64,000 nucleotides of DNA, from positions 1 to 64,000 of the forward strand of contig NZ_LZKL01000091.1 of the NCBI RefSeq assembly GCF_001668725.1, written 5' to 3'. The position numbers and the translations under genes are program-made. This DNA is from Mycobacterium sp. E787. GTDB lineage: Bacteria; Actinomycetota; Actinomycetes; Mycobacteriales; Mycobacteriaceae. The notes beneath the pieces are model-generated. The model was not told the DNA's origin and did not search any database. It saw only the letters and a list, made by a program, of their open reading frames with translations. Positions 34,807 through 43,864 of the stretch are shown here, piece by piece. Position 1 is the stretch's first letter; every line of letters begins with the position of its first letter.

Positions 34807-35910
34807 ATGACAGATATCCAGGCGCCGGTGTCGTCAGAACCAGCCGCGCCGAAGGCGCGCGCGGCGTGGCAGTTCTTCCAGCAGATGGTCACCGACGTCA
34901 CCAAGATCGTGACCGAGGACGCCGAATCGGAACGCGAACTTCTCGAGGGACTGCGGGTCATCGCCCGCGTCTCGTCGTTGTGCTCGCAACTGTCCGTCGA
35001 GGCCGATCCCGACCGGCCGGCCTTCTTCGACATGTGCTCGGACACAAGGATGATCGGCGGACCCAACCCCGACGGCAACTACTACCTGGCGATGATCCGC
35101 GGCGACCGGCGCTACCGGATCACCGGCACCCGGGGCACCACTGCATACCTCGGCTTCCAGGTCCTCGCCGGCACCGGGATGACCCCGCGGCGAATGGCCA
35201 ACTACCTCAGCGACACCGACCTCGCGCTCAACGGCGATGAATTCGCCCTCGTGCTCTCGACGGACGAGCCCGCCGATCTCGCGGGCGCGCAATGGGTCAA
35301 GATTCCCGACGATGCGTCCTCGGTCGTCGTCCGGGAGTACATCGGTGACCGCGCCCGCGAGCGGCTCAGCACCCTGAACATTGCGGCCCTCGACGCCGGA
35401 CCGGTGACACCGCTGACCGACGTCGAGCTCGCCGACCAGTTCACCGCGATGGCGTGGACGCTGATGAAGCTCGTCACGATGCACCGCACGATCAAGCCCG
35501 AGCTCCTGGACAAGCCGAACACCCTGCTGACCGCCGAGGCGGCCGATCTCGGCGCCGCCGACACCACCCCGGACAACCTGTACATGATGGGGACCTTCCG
35601 CCTCGATCCGGGCCAGGCGTTGGTGCTCGACATCGCGCCACCCGATACGCGCTATTGGAACGTGACGCTGGAAAGCCTTTGGCACGAGTGCCTGGAGCCG
35701 CGGCGCCGGCACAGCTCGGTCACCAATCGTGCCGTGCGCCCCGACGCGGACGGTCGGGTGCGCATCGCAATCTCCGCGGAGGACATGGGATTTGGTCACT
35801 GGCTCGACACCGGCGGACGGCACCGCGGGTTCATCGTCGTGCGCTGGCTGGACAACCCCAGCCCGCCCGACGTCTCCGTCTCGGTCCGCGAGCGAAAGGA
35901 GCGGCCATGA
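34807..35910 (+). CDS. DUF1214 domain protein
   Basis: A protein of 367 residues. The C-terminal DUF1214 part (about 250-355) includes RYWNVTLESLWHECLEPRRR and RIAISAEDMGFGHWLDTGG. The family is of unknown biochemical role; in M. tuberculosis a member lies near a sulfotransferase gene in the cholesterol region (Rv3529c-Rv3531c). The stop overlaps the sulfotransferase ATG (ATGA), so the two are translationally coupled. CAGGAG precedes the ATG. Confidence 0.83.
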   Translation: MTDIQAPVSSEPAAPKARAAWQFFQQMVTDVTKIVTEDAESERELLEGLRVIARVSSLCSQLSVEADPDRPAFFDMCSDTRMIGGPNPDGNYYLAMIRGDRRYRITGTRGTTAYLGFQVLAGTGMTPRRMANYLSDTDLALNGDEFALVLSTDEPADLAGAQWVKIPDDASSVVVREYIGDRARERLSTLNIAALDAGPVTPLTDVELADQFTAMAWTLMKLVTMHRTIKPELLDKPNTLLTAEAADLGAADTTPDNLYMMGTFRLDPGQALVLDIAPPDTRYWNVTLESLWHECLEPRRRHSSVTNRAVRPDADGRVRIAISAEDMGFGHWLDTGGRHRGFIVVRWLDNPSPPDVSVSVRERKERP

Positions 35911-37079
35911 CCCTGCGGGAACGGTTCGCCCCGGAACAACTCATCGCCACCGCCTGCGAGGAGGCCGGAAGCGACGACTTCGGCGCGGATGGGTGGCAGG
36001 CCGGGCTGCAGCGCCTCACCGACGCGCTGGTCGACGAAGCGCGACTCTCGGCCATCGGTGTGGAGATCGCGCACCTCGACATCATGCGTGCCCTGAAGAA
36101 CCGGCTCGGTGTGATCGACTGGCGCAACACGCATCCCGACATCGCCGCCAAGCCGATCACCGCGCCGATCTTCATCGTCGGCCAGCCCCGCACCGGCACC
36201 ACGATCCTCTATGACCTGCTCACCCAGGACCCCGATCTGCGGGCGCCGCTGACGTGGGAGGTCGACGCGCCCTGTCCGGTCCCACAGCCGGAGACCTATC
36301 ACACCGACCCGCGCATCGCTTCGACGCAGGCCGGCATCGAGCTCTCCGAACAGATCATCCCCGGCTTCCTGGCATTCCACCCGATGGGCGCTCTCGTCGG
36401 GCAGGAGTGCGTGCGCATCACCGCCAGCGAGTTCACCAGTATGATCTATTCGGTGCAGTACCGCGTGCCGAGCTACTACCGTTGGCTGTTGTATGAGGCG
36501 GATCATGCCGGCGCCTACCGGTTCCACCGAATCTTCCTGCAGCACCTGCAGTCCGGCGTTCCCGGGCAGTGGCTGCTGAAATCGCCCGCCCACCTGTGGC
36601 ATCTCGATGACCTTTTCGCCGAGTACCCCGACGCGCTCATCGTGCAGACGCACCGCGACCCCCTCAATGTCATCTCGTCCATCGCCGCGCTGACCCACCA
36701 CCTCCGGCGGATGGGCAGCGACGAGTCGAACATCGCCGAATGCGCCGCGCAGTCCTACGAGGAGATCGTCGTCGGCCTCGATCGGGAAATGGCGCTGCGC
36801 GAGGCCGGCGCCATCCCGTCCGGACGCGTGATCGACGTGTTGTTCACCGATTTCGTGAACGACCCGTGGACGACCATCAAAGACATCTACCAGAGGCTGG
36901 GCCGCGAACTGAAACCCGAAGCCGCGCAGAGGATGCGGGACTTCCTCGCCACCCACCCGGGCGACGGCGGCGCCAGTCGCTACACGTGGGCCGACACCGG
37001 CCTGGACGCCGGCGAGGTCCGCGAGAGGGTGCGCGCCTACCAGGACCGCTACGGGGTGCCGACCGAGCGGCTGCGCTGA
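35907..37079 (+). CDS. Sulfotransferase-family protein
   Basis: A protein of 390 residues of the sulfotransferase group. The PAPS 5'-phosphosulfate loop is IFIVGQPRTGTTILYDLL (about 87-105). The 3'-phosphate region reads VQTHRDPLNVISSIAALTHH. It would transfer sulfate from PAPS to a lipid or sterol hydroxyl. It resembles M. tuberculosis Rv3529c, which also sits with a DUF1214 gene. The coupling to DUF1214 suggests that the pair modifies one compound. The acceptor is unknown. Confidence 0.87.
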   Translation: MTLRERFAPEQLIATACEEAGSDDFGADGWQAGLQRLTDALVDEARLSAIGVEIAHLDIMRALKNRLGVIDWRNTHPDIAAKPITAPIFIVGQPRTGTTILYDLLTQDPDLRAPLTWEVDAPCPVPQPETYHTDPRIASTQAGIELSEQIIPGFLAFHPMGALVGQECVRITASEFTSMIYSVQYRVPSYYRWLLYEADHAGAYRFHRIFLQHLQSGVPGQWLLKSPAHLWHLDDLFAEYPDALIVQTHRDPLNVISSIAALTHHLRRMGSDESNIAECAAQSYEEIVVGLDREMALREAGAIPSGRVIDVLFTDFVNDPWTTIKDIYQRLGRELKPEAAQRMRDFLATHPGDGGASRYTWADTGLDAGEVRERVRAYQDRYGVPTERLR

Positions 37080-37158
37080 ATCCCGGCGCTTCACACCCAG
37101 ATCGACGGCAGCGTGCAAAAGTTCGAGAGGACGTGTCGACAACGTCGATCTCGACGCG

Positions 37159-37572
37159 CTAAACGTCGGCGGGTTCGTAGCGCAGCATCGTGACGTCGTG
37201 CTCGGGGTAGTCGCAGAACACCGGGCGCACCCGCATCCCGACCCGCAGGTCGTCGGGATCGACGTTGACCATCTCGGTGGAAAACCTTGGCCCCTCGTCC
37301 CACTCGACGATGGCGAGCAGCTGCGGGACGGCGTCGGCGAAGTGCGGGCCGACGGGTCGGCGGGCGACCGTGAACGAGTACAGCGTTCCCATGCCGGAGA
37401 TCTCGCGCCATTCCAGGTCGTCGGCCAGCGTGCGCGGCGCGCGCACCCGCGGGTAGAACACATAGCTTTCGGAGGACGGCGAGTACTGGACGACGATGCG
37501 GTGCTGCCCCAGCGCATCCCAAAACGGCGCTGTGGTAGGAGTTTTGACGGGCATGGGCCGTTCGAAGTCCAT
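37159..37572 (-). CDS. DUF35 OB-fold protein lacking the Zn ribbon cysteines
   Basis: A protein of 137 residues with the DUF35 OB-fold (MGTLYSFTVARRPVGPHFAD; PQLLAIVEWDEGPRFSTEMV). The zinc-ribbon region reads RIVVQYSPSSESYVFYPRVR, with no cysteines, in contrast to the paralogue at 28458. The protein therefore should not bind zinc there. The ATG at 37572 follows the stop of the thiolase gene by 2 bp, so it is the partner of that protein. Confidence 0.83.
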   Translation of the reverse strand: MDFERPMPVKTPTTAPFWDALGQHRIVVQYSPSSESYVFYPRVRAPRTLADDLEWREISGMGTLYSFTVARRPVGPHFADAVPQLLAIVEWDEGPRFSTEMVNVDPDDLRVGMRVRPVFCDYPEHDVTMLRYEPADV

Positions 37573-37574
37573 CG

Positions 37575-38783
37575 TCAGTCCCCCTGCAGGATGAGCGTGG
37601 TCTGCTCGGACAGGATGCCGCCGTTGCCGGACACGAAGGCGCTGTTGCAGTCGGCGACCTGGGCGGCGCCCGCGCGGCCCATGATCTGGCGGGTGGCGTC
37701 GCACACGTGGTGCATGCCACCCGCCAGTCCGGCCTGGCCGAACCCCAGCTGGCCGCCGGCGGTGTTCAGCGGGAAGTCGCCGCGGAAGGTCAGGTCGTGG
37801 TTGGCCACGAATTCCATGCCTTTGCCCTTCTCGCAGAACCCGGCGTCCTCCAGCGACAGCAGCACGGTGATGGTGTAGCAGTCGTAGATCGACACCATGT
37901 CCATGTCGTCGCGGCACAGATCCGTCATGGCGAAGGCCGTGTCGGCGGCCGCGGCGATCGGGGTGCGCAGCAGGTCCTCGGCATAGGTGGGCGTCTTGAA
38001 CGGCACGTTCTCGCCGAATCCCTTGATCCATACCGGACGGTGGCGCGCCCGCCTGGCGAGGTCGGCGTTCGCGACGACGACCGCGGCGCCCCCGACGCAG
38101 GGCATCACGATCTCCAGCATGTGCAGCGGGTCGGCGATGACCGGGCTGGCGAGGACGTCCTCGACGGTGAGCGGCTTGTCCTTCCAGATCGCGCCCTCGG
38201 TGTGGTTGGCGTTGACCCGCTGGTCGACGACGATCTTGGCCAGCGCCCGCTCGTCGTAACCGTAGACTGCGGCGTAGCGCGTGGCCACCTGGCCGTAGGG
38301 GCCGTTCTGGCCGAGGTTACCGTACGGGATCTCGAATTCGGCCTGGGGAGAGCCGTATTGGTTGCTCGACGAGCCGAAGAACATCGCGTCGACGATCCGC
38401 CTGGGCTTCTTCTTCGACGAAGGCGTGATGTAGCGGGCGGGCAGCGCGCACAGGACCGCGTCGCAGATGCCGAGCTCGATCGCCGCGGCCGCACGCCAGA
38501 CCATCGCGGCGGCGCTGGCCCCGCCGAGGTCCACCAGCTCGGCGAATCTTGCTCCTACGCCGAGGTATTCCGCGATCGTCGAGGGTACGAAGATCTCCGA
38601 CTCGGCCAGGTGCGAGGCCGCGATGCCATTGACTACATCACCCGGCAATCCGGCGTCCTCGAGCGCGGCCGCGGCGAGTTCGGCCCATTGTTCGAGCACG
38701 AAGGGCGCCGGCGTGGCCTTGGCCAGCCGCTCGGGCGGCAGCTCGACGTAGCCGACGATCGCGGCTTCTCCACGTAATCCCAT
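37575..38783 (-). CDS. Thiolase-fold protein (Ltp-like), no nucleophile Cys
   Basis: A thiolase-superfamily protein of 402 residues. At the nucleophile position it reads LVDLGGASAAAMVWRAAAAI, with no Cys. The catalytic His motif is replaced by SIYDCYTITVLLSLEDAGFC. The C-terminal SGNGGILSEQTTLIL loop is retained. As with the paralogue at 28877, this fits an Ltp2-type acyl-CoA aldolase or a non-thiolytic role. A DUF35 gene follows immediately and a two-domain acyl-CoA dehydrogenase ends 9 bp upstream, so the three probably form one operon. Confidence 0.85.
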   Translation of the reverse strand: MGLRGEAAIVGYVELPPERLAKATPAPFVLEQWAELAAAALEDAGLPGDVVNGIAASHLAESEIFVPSTIAEYLGVGARFAELVDLGGASAAAMVWRAAAAIELGICDAVLCALPARYITPSSKKKPRRIVDAMFFGSSSNQYGSPQAEFEIPYGNLGQNGPYGQVATRYAAVYGYDERALAKIVVDQRVNANHTEGAIWKDKPLTVEDVLASPVIADPLHMLEIVMPCVGGAAVVVANADLARRARHRPVWIKGFGENVPFKTPTYAEDLLRTPIAAAADTAFAMTDLCRDDMDMVSIYDCYTITVLLSLEDAGFCEKGKGMEFVANHDLTFRGDFPLNTAGGQLGFGQAGLAGGMHHVCDATRQIMGRAGAAQVADCNSAFVSGNGGILSEQTTLILQGD

Positions 38784-38792
38784 GCTGTGTCC

Positions 38793-41018
38793 TTATTTCC
38801 GGGGTAGCCCGAGAATCATCTGCGCGATGATGTTCAGCTGGATCTCCCTCGTTCCGCCGCCGATCAGCTCGGCCGGGAGATGCAGGTAGGGTTCCACGAC
38901 CGCGGCGTCAGCGTCATCGACCATCGCCACCTGACCGGTCAACTGCAGGGTGGCCTCGAAGGTACGGCGCAGCAACACGTTCATCGCGACCTTGGCGATG
39001 CTGGACGCCGGGCCGGACGCCTGTCCGTCGAGCAGCCGAATGGTTTCCCGCACGCCGAGCGCCCGGATGGCGTTGGCGTAGGCGTCGAGTTCGCCGAGCT
39101 CACGCAGCGCGTCGTCACGATCCGGACCGGGTTGCGCGGCGAGCCGGCGGAGCGCGACGGCACGGTCGAACTTGACGTATCCACTGATGGCCGAACGCTC
39201 TTCGGCCATCGTGGCGATCGCAAGGCTCCAGCCGTCGGTGGGACCGCCCAGCAGCATCTCGTCGGGGACGAAGACGTCGTTGAGGAAGACCTCGTTGAAG
39301 TGCGCCTGACCGGTCGCCGTCCTGATGGGCTGGATTTCGACGCCGGGCGATTTCATATCGACGATGAAGTAACCGATGCCGCGGTGCTTGCTCGCTTCGG
39401 GGTCGGTGCGCGCCAGCAGCGCTCCCAGGTCGGCGTACTGCGCCAGCGACGTCCAGATCTTGTGGCCGTTGATCCGCCAGCCGCCGTCGACCTTGGTCGC
39501 CCTGGTGGCCAGCGACGCGAGGTCCGAGCCGGCTCCCGGCTCACTGAACAGCTGGCACCAATGGATATCGCCGCGCTGGGTCGGCGGAATCAGCCTTTCC
39601 TGCAGCTCTTTTGGCGCTGCGGCGAGCACCGAGGGCAGGATCCACTCGGCGATGTTGAGCGACGGCCGCACCAGCCCGGGGCGCCTGGCGAACTCCTCGT
39701 CGATGATGAGCTGTTTGAGCGGACCCGCATCGACGCCCCACGGTGCCTTCCAGTGCGGCGCCAGCAGACCGGCGTCGGCGAGCAGTGTGCGCTGCGGCCC
39801 GGAGGCCTGGTCCGGGTAATCGCCGTGCGGAGCCGGTGTGTCGTTGCGCAACTGCATTGCCGCATCCAGCGTCTCGGAGACCCAGGACCGGAAGTCCGAC
39901 TCGGCGTCGCCCAGATTGACCGACATGTCGCGTTGGCGGGTGCGCGTCAGTTCACCCAGGCGCCGGGCCCAGCGATTGGCCGGACCGATCGATCCCGCCA
40001 GGCTGATCGCCCGCCGCCAGTAGAGGTGCACGTCGTGTTCCCAGGTGAAACCTATGGCGCCGAGCATCGTCAGGGCATCGAGCACCAGATCCGGGATCGG
40101 CGAGACGGCAGTCACCGCGGCCCCGGCTGCGGCCAGGCGATGTTGGTCGGGCGGCTCGTCGACGGCACGCACGGCGTCCCAGGCCGCCGCGGTCGCCAAC
40201 TCGCTGTTGACCAAGAGCATCGCCGCGCTGTGCTGCAGCGCCTGGAAGGTCCCGATCACCTTGCCGAACTGTTCCCGCGTGCGCAGGTGCGCCGTGACCG
40301 CTTCGACGCACCACTCCGCGATGCCGGCCGTCATGCCGGCCACCAGCCCCACTGCGACGCACCGCGCGCGTTCGGCGTCGATACCGGTCAACGCCGCGGA
40401 CCCGGGGCCGCGATAGTCGTTCAGCCGCAAGATTCCGACATCGCAGACCAGGTCGGTTCCGCGAATCGATTCCACAACGGCCGACGAGTTTTCGGTGTCG
40501 ATCGACACCCAGACGATGTCGCCGCCCTCGGACCGGGCGGCGACCAGGATCACCCCCGCCGAACACAGGCCCGCGGTGACGTCCGACTCCCCGCTGAGTA
40601 ACCACCCGTCGCCGTCGGCGCTGACCCGGAAGTCGCCGCCGTCGGGAAGGACGACGGCCGCGGGTAAACCGGATGCGAGATCACGCAACAATGTTTCGGC
40701 GGCCGGTGTCGGATCGGCCAGCAGCGCAACGGCTCCCGTCGTCACCGTCGGCAGCAGCGGTCCGGGCAGCAACGTCTTGCCCGCCGCTTCCAGGACGCAG
40801 GCGGCATCGATCAGTCGTCCGCCCTGGCCGCCGAGGCGCTCCGGGAGGTGTACCGCGTGAAAACCGGTTGCGGCCAAGGAGTCCCACCACGCCGGGACCC
40901 GCCCCGCGGCCAGCGCGTCGAAACTGGCGCGGGTGTCGGCGATCGGGGCGTGTCGAGCAGCGAACTGGACGACGGAGTCGCCGAGGGCCTGCTGCTCCGG
41001 GCTGAGGCCCAGCGTCAT
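38793..41018 (-). CDS. Two-domain acyl-CoA dehydrogenase (FadE34-like fusion)
   Basis: A 741-residue protein with two acyl-CoA dehydrogenase units (about 1-345 and 360-741). The first has AHLRTREQFGKVIGTFQALQ. The second has the flavin/substrate motif WCQLFSEPGAGSDLASLATR and the C-terminal GGGTREIQLNIIAQMILGLP. This layout is that of FadE34-type enzymes, which in M. tuberculosis dehydrogenate steroid side-chain acyl-CoAs. The ATG at 41018 lies 57 bases from the palindromic operator. It leads the operon with thiolase and DUF35. Assignment to steroid-like substrates is inference. Confidence 0.88.
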   Translation of the reverse strand: MTLGLSPEQQALGDSVVQFAARHAPIADTRASFDALAAGRVPAWWDSLAATGFHAVHLPERLGGQGGRLIDAACVLEAAGKTLLPGPLLPTVTTGAVALLADPTPAAETLLRDLASGLPAAVVLPDGGDFRVSADGDGWLLSGESDVTAGLCSAGVILVAARSEGGDIVWVSIDTENSSAVVESIRGTDLVCDVGILRLNDYRGPGSAALTGIDAERARCVAVGLVAGMTAGIAEWCVEAVTAHLRTREQFGKVIGTFQALQHSAAMLLVNSELATAAAWDAVRAVDEPPDQHRLAAAGAAVTAVSPIPDLVLDALTMLGAIGFTWEHDVHLYWRRAISLAGSIGPANRWARRLGELTRTRQRDMSVNLGDAESDFRSWVSETLDAAMQLRNDTPAPHGDYPDQASGPQRTLLADAGLLAPHWKAPWGVDAGPLKQLIIDEEFARRPGLVRPSLNIAEWILPSVLAAAPKELQERLIPPTQRGDIHWCQLFSEPGAGSDLASLATRATKVDGGWRINGHKIWTSLAQYADLGALLARTDPEASKHRGIGYFIVDMKSPGVEIQPIRTATGQAHFNEVFLNDVFVPDEMLLGGPTDGWSLAIATMAEERSAISGYVKFDRAVALRRLAAQPGPDRDDALRELGELDAYANAIRALGVRETIRLLDGQASGPASSIAKVAMNVLLRRTFEATLQLTGQVAMVDDADAAVVEPYLHLPAELIGGGTREIQLNIIAQMILGLPRK

Positions 41019-41074
41019 GGGGGCCCCGCGCGGCTGAGACGACACGCCATCGAAGACCGCTACCCTTTCCCCAT

Positions 41075-41098
41075 ACAAGACGAACCGTCTCGTCTTGT
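41075..41098. promoter_or_regulatory. TetR operator between FadE and TetR (copy 2 of the shared motif)
   Basis: ACAAGACGA-N6-TCGTCTTGT is a perfect 9-bp inverted repeat between divergent starts. The same sequence, with three changes, is found before the acyl-CoA synthetase at 26124-26147. It is the best candidate target of the TetR protein encoded at 41160. Confidence 0.75.
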
Positions 41099-41159
41099 GG
41101 CAGACTACGGGGCGGGTCAGGATATGTAAAGCGGGCCAGTCAGCAGTGAGGATCACCAC

Positions 41160-41753
41160 ATGCCAAGCGATCTCGTCCGGGCGGGCCCGCCACGGCGCCG
41201 CAGCGAGAAATCGCGCACGGCCATCGTCACCGCCACGAGGGAGCTGCTGCTCGAGCGCGGATTCGACGGCCTGACCATCGAGGCGGTCGCGGCCCGGGCC
41301 GGCGTGGGAAAGCAAACCATCTATCGCTGGTGGCCGAGCCGCCCCGCGCTCGTCGCCGACGTCATGCTGGAGGATGCCGACAAGATCCTGGCCTCGGTCG
41401 ACCACACCGATGACGTGTCCGCAGACCTGGTGCGGTGGGTGGGCAAGCTCGTCGCGAGCCTGACGACGGCGCGCGGCATGGCCATGCTGCGAATACTGAC
41501 GGTCGCCGGCATGGAGCACGAGGACACCGCGGTCAAGCTGCGCGCCGGGTTCAGCGCACCACTGCACGACAGCGTACGGGCCCGGCTGATCGCCGATGGC
41601 GTCGATGCGGCCGCCGCCGAATCAGCCGCGGACGCGATCGTCGGCGGCGTGGTATTTCCGATATTGTCTGAGCCGCAACAGTATTCACGGCGCCGGGCCG
41701 AACGCACCACCCGATTCATCGTCGAAGCGCTCGGGTCGCGCCGCCGACCATGA
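41160..41753 (+). CDS. TetR-family regulator of the acyl-CoA gene region
   Basis: A regulator of 197 residues. The HTH reads EAVAARAGVGKQTIYRWWPS (about 41-60). The helical C-terminal domain has the pattern of actinobacterial TetR proteins that sense acyl-CoAs or drugs. GAGGA precedes the ATG. The divergent two-domain FadE gene shares the palindrome at 41075, and a second copy of that palindrome lies 15 kb away at the acyl-CoA synthetase. The 3' end overlaps the convergent pyruvate-kinase-like gene by 69 bp. Confidence 0.87.
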   Translation: MPSDLVRAGPPRRRSEKSRTAIVTATRELLLERGFDGLTIEAVAARAGVGKQTIYRWWPSRPALVADVMLEDADKILASVDHTDDVSADLVRWVGKLVASLTTARGMAMLRILTVAGMEHEDTAVKLRAGFSAPLHDSVRARLIADGVDAAAAESAADAIVGGVVFPILSEPQQYSRRRAERTTRFIVEALGSRRRP

Positions 41754-43625
41754 CCGCAACGGACGCAACAACGCGTTCTTCTTGTAGTAGTGCTCCGCCA
41801 TTCGCCGCATGATGTTGTCGAGCACGGTGACGGCGTCGTCGAGGTACGGGCCCTTGTTCAGCATCACGCACTCGGCCCGCTCGCTCATCGCCGCGTCGCT
41901 GATCTCCGCGCGCGACGGGTGCCCGGTCTTCGCGAGCTGCTCCAGTACCTGGGTCGCCCAGATCACCGGGAGGTGGGCGGCCTCGCACAGCCACAGAATC
42001 TCTTCCTGCAGCTCGGCCATCCGCTCGTAGCCACACTCGACGGCAAGATCGCCCCGGGCGATCATCACACCGACCCGCGGCCGGCGCATCGCGGTGAGTA
42101 GTAGCTGGGGCAGGTGTTCGAAGGCGCGCCGGGTTTCGATCTTGAGCACGATGCCCAGATCGTCTCCACCGAGGCGATCGAGTTCACCCAGCAACCGCTC
42201 GACGTCGGCCGGGATGCGAACGAACGACATGTCGACCAGGTCCGCCAGTTCCACCACGGTGGACAGGTCGGCGACGTCGCGCTCGGTGAGCGCCGAGATC
42301 GGCAAGTCGGTGTCGGGCATGTTGATGCCCTTGCCCGCCTTCAGGCGGGCTTCGCCCTGCTCGGGGTGATCGATGCGCACGGTGAGGACGTCACGGTCGA
42401 CCGTGAGCACCCGCCCGCCGATCTTGCCGTCGTCGAAGTGGACCGCATCGCCCGGCTGGGCGTGGTCGAAGGCCTCCGGCAGCGTGCAACCGATCCGAGG
42501 GATGGCCTGGCCCCGGGCGACCGGGGCCGGTGAGCAGTCGCGGGTCAGCTGCAAGAGGCCGCCCGCGCGCAATGCCAAGCTCTGCTCCGTCTCGGGGAGC
42601 GGGCCCACTTCGGTCGGTTCCCCGCCGCCGTCGGCCCGCAGCACCGTTCCGGTTTCCAGGTACGTGGTCTTGCGCGCGGTCAGCACGAAGCCACCCGAAG
42701 CGGGCTCGTCAACCACCTCGAGCGTCAGTCGACGCGCGGACCCGCGCGCGTCCCGCAAGACCAGTACGTCGCCGGCGGCGCGGCCGGCCAGCCACGGTCG
42801 CGGCACCGTGACCACCGTCATGCCGGCTTCGGGAGCGGGCATCGGTTCCTCGGTCGACGTCAGCCACGCCCGCGCCGGGGTGACGACCTGGCCGAGGGTG
42901 TCGCGCCGCGGACGCAGTTTGACAACACGGGGTCCCGGCTCCAGTGGACCGGTCCGTAGCTTTGGCCCCGCCAGATCCATTGCCACCAGGCATGTTTGAC
43001 CCGAACGCGCCGCCGCGTCCCGGACGTGGTGCGCCATCGCCCGCCACGCCGGTGGATCGTCGTGTGCGCAATTGATCCGTGCGATGTTCATTCCGCGCTG
43101 CACCAGCCCGCGGACCAAGTCGGCGTCGGTCGCGGCCTCCGAGGGGAGCGTGACCATGATGCGCGTCACGCGATGCGGCGGCTGGGAGCCCAGCAACTCG
43201 ACCGTGCGCCGCCGCAATATCTCCGGCCCCTGCTCGATGGGAACCGCCGACGGTGGCGGCGGCTGCCACTTTCCCGCCACGATGGCGGCGATCGCCGAGC
43301 GAACGGCTGAAAGCGTGGCCTGGACGTGTGATTCGCTGCGGCCCAGGGAAGAAAGGCCGAACACCGCCAGGCCCGTCTGCAGGTCCCGCAGGTCGAACTG
43401 GCGAATCGCCCAGTAGTGCACCAGGTTCCGCGCGCTCGGCCGGTGCTCGGGCGCGACGGCGGACAGCCATTCTGCCCAGGAGAGTTCGGCATCCGACAAT
43501 CGGGCCAGCAGGCCGTCGACCCGGCCGAGCAGACCCACCAGTCGCCGGTCGCTGTCGGTCTCGGCCGACGGCCGTGCGCCGTGCGGGGTGCCCTGCAACC
43601 GGTCGGCCATGCGCTCACTGGGCAC
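41685..43625 (-). CDS. Divergent pyruvate-kinase-like protein with N-terminal extension
   Basis: About 646 residues, against about 470 for normal pyruvate kinase. A 150-residue helical extension comes first. The kinase barrel then begins at ITRIMVTLPSEAATDADLVR. Core motifs are present but altered: MNIARINCAHD for ARLNFSHG, VAMDLAGPKLRTG for LDTKGPEIRTG, KIETRRA with the catalytic Lys, MIARGDLAVECG with the metal ligands, and ATQVLEQLAKTGHPSRAEIS. The usual GETA segment reads LNKGPY. The GTG at 43625 has GAGGAG six bases upstream; a GTG at 43658 and an ATG at 43610 are alternatives. It may be active or may have another role. Confidence 0.82.
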   Translation of the reverse strand: MPSERMADRLQGTPHGARPSAETDSDRRLVGLLGRVDGLLARLSDAELSWAEWLSAVAPEHRPSARNLVHYWAIRQFDLRDLQTGLAVFGLSSLGRSESHVQATLSAVRSAIAAIVAGKWQPPPPSAVPIEQGPEILRRRTVELLGSQPPHRVTRIMVTLPSEAATDADLVRGLVQRGMNIARINCAHDDPPAWRAMAHHVRDAAARSGQTCLVAMDLAGPKLRTGPLEPGPRVVKLRPRRDTLGQVVTPARAWLTSTEEPMPAPEAGMTVVTVPRPWLAGRAAGDVLVLRDARGSARRLTLEVVDEPASGGFVLTARKTTYLETGTVLRADGGGEPTEVGPLPETEQSLALRAGGLLQLTRDCSPAPVARGQAIPRIGCTLPEAFDHAQPGDAVHFDDGKIGGRVLTVDRDVLTVRIDHPEQGEARLKAGKGINMPDTDLPISALTERDVADLSTVVELADLVDMSFVRIPADVERLLGELDRLGGDDLGIVLKIETRRAFEHLPQLLLTAMRRPRVGVMIARGDLAVECGYERMAELQEEILWLCEAAHLPVIWATQVLEQLAKTGHPSRAEISDAAMSERAECVMLNKGPYLDDAVTVLDNIMRRMAEHYYKKNALLRPLRSWSAARPERFDDESGGAFGPAP

Positions 43626-43864
43626 GACGGGCTCCTCGCTTCGTGGGCTTGCGGCCACACAGTGTTAACGTCTCCGTAACGGTTCTTGATGCGAATCACC
43701 AAGGCAGACATGAGATTAGTCGCGTTTCGCCGGGTTTCGGCAGAGGAATTGGTCCCGAATCCGCCAGGCCCGGGCGGCGCACCGCGGGAACCGACCGGCA
43801 CACGTCGCCGGCCGCGTTCGGGCTCCCGTTAAGCTTTGGCGGGTTCTACGCCTGAGGAGCGGCC
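43626..43864. other. 239-bp divergent gap, no distinct element
   Basis: This gap holds the promoters of the pyruvate-kinase-like and DUF190 genes. The short direct repeat GTTTCGCCGG/GTTTCGGC lies near 43723-43740. I see no convincing palindrome or small gene. Confidence 0.35.
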
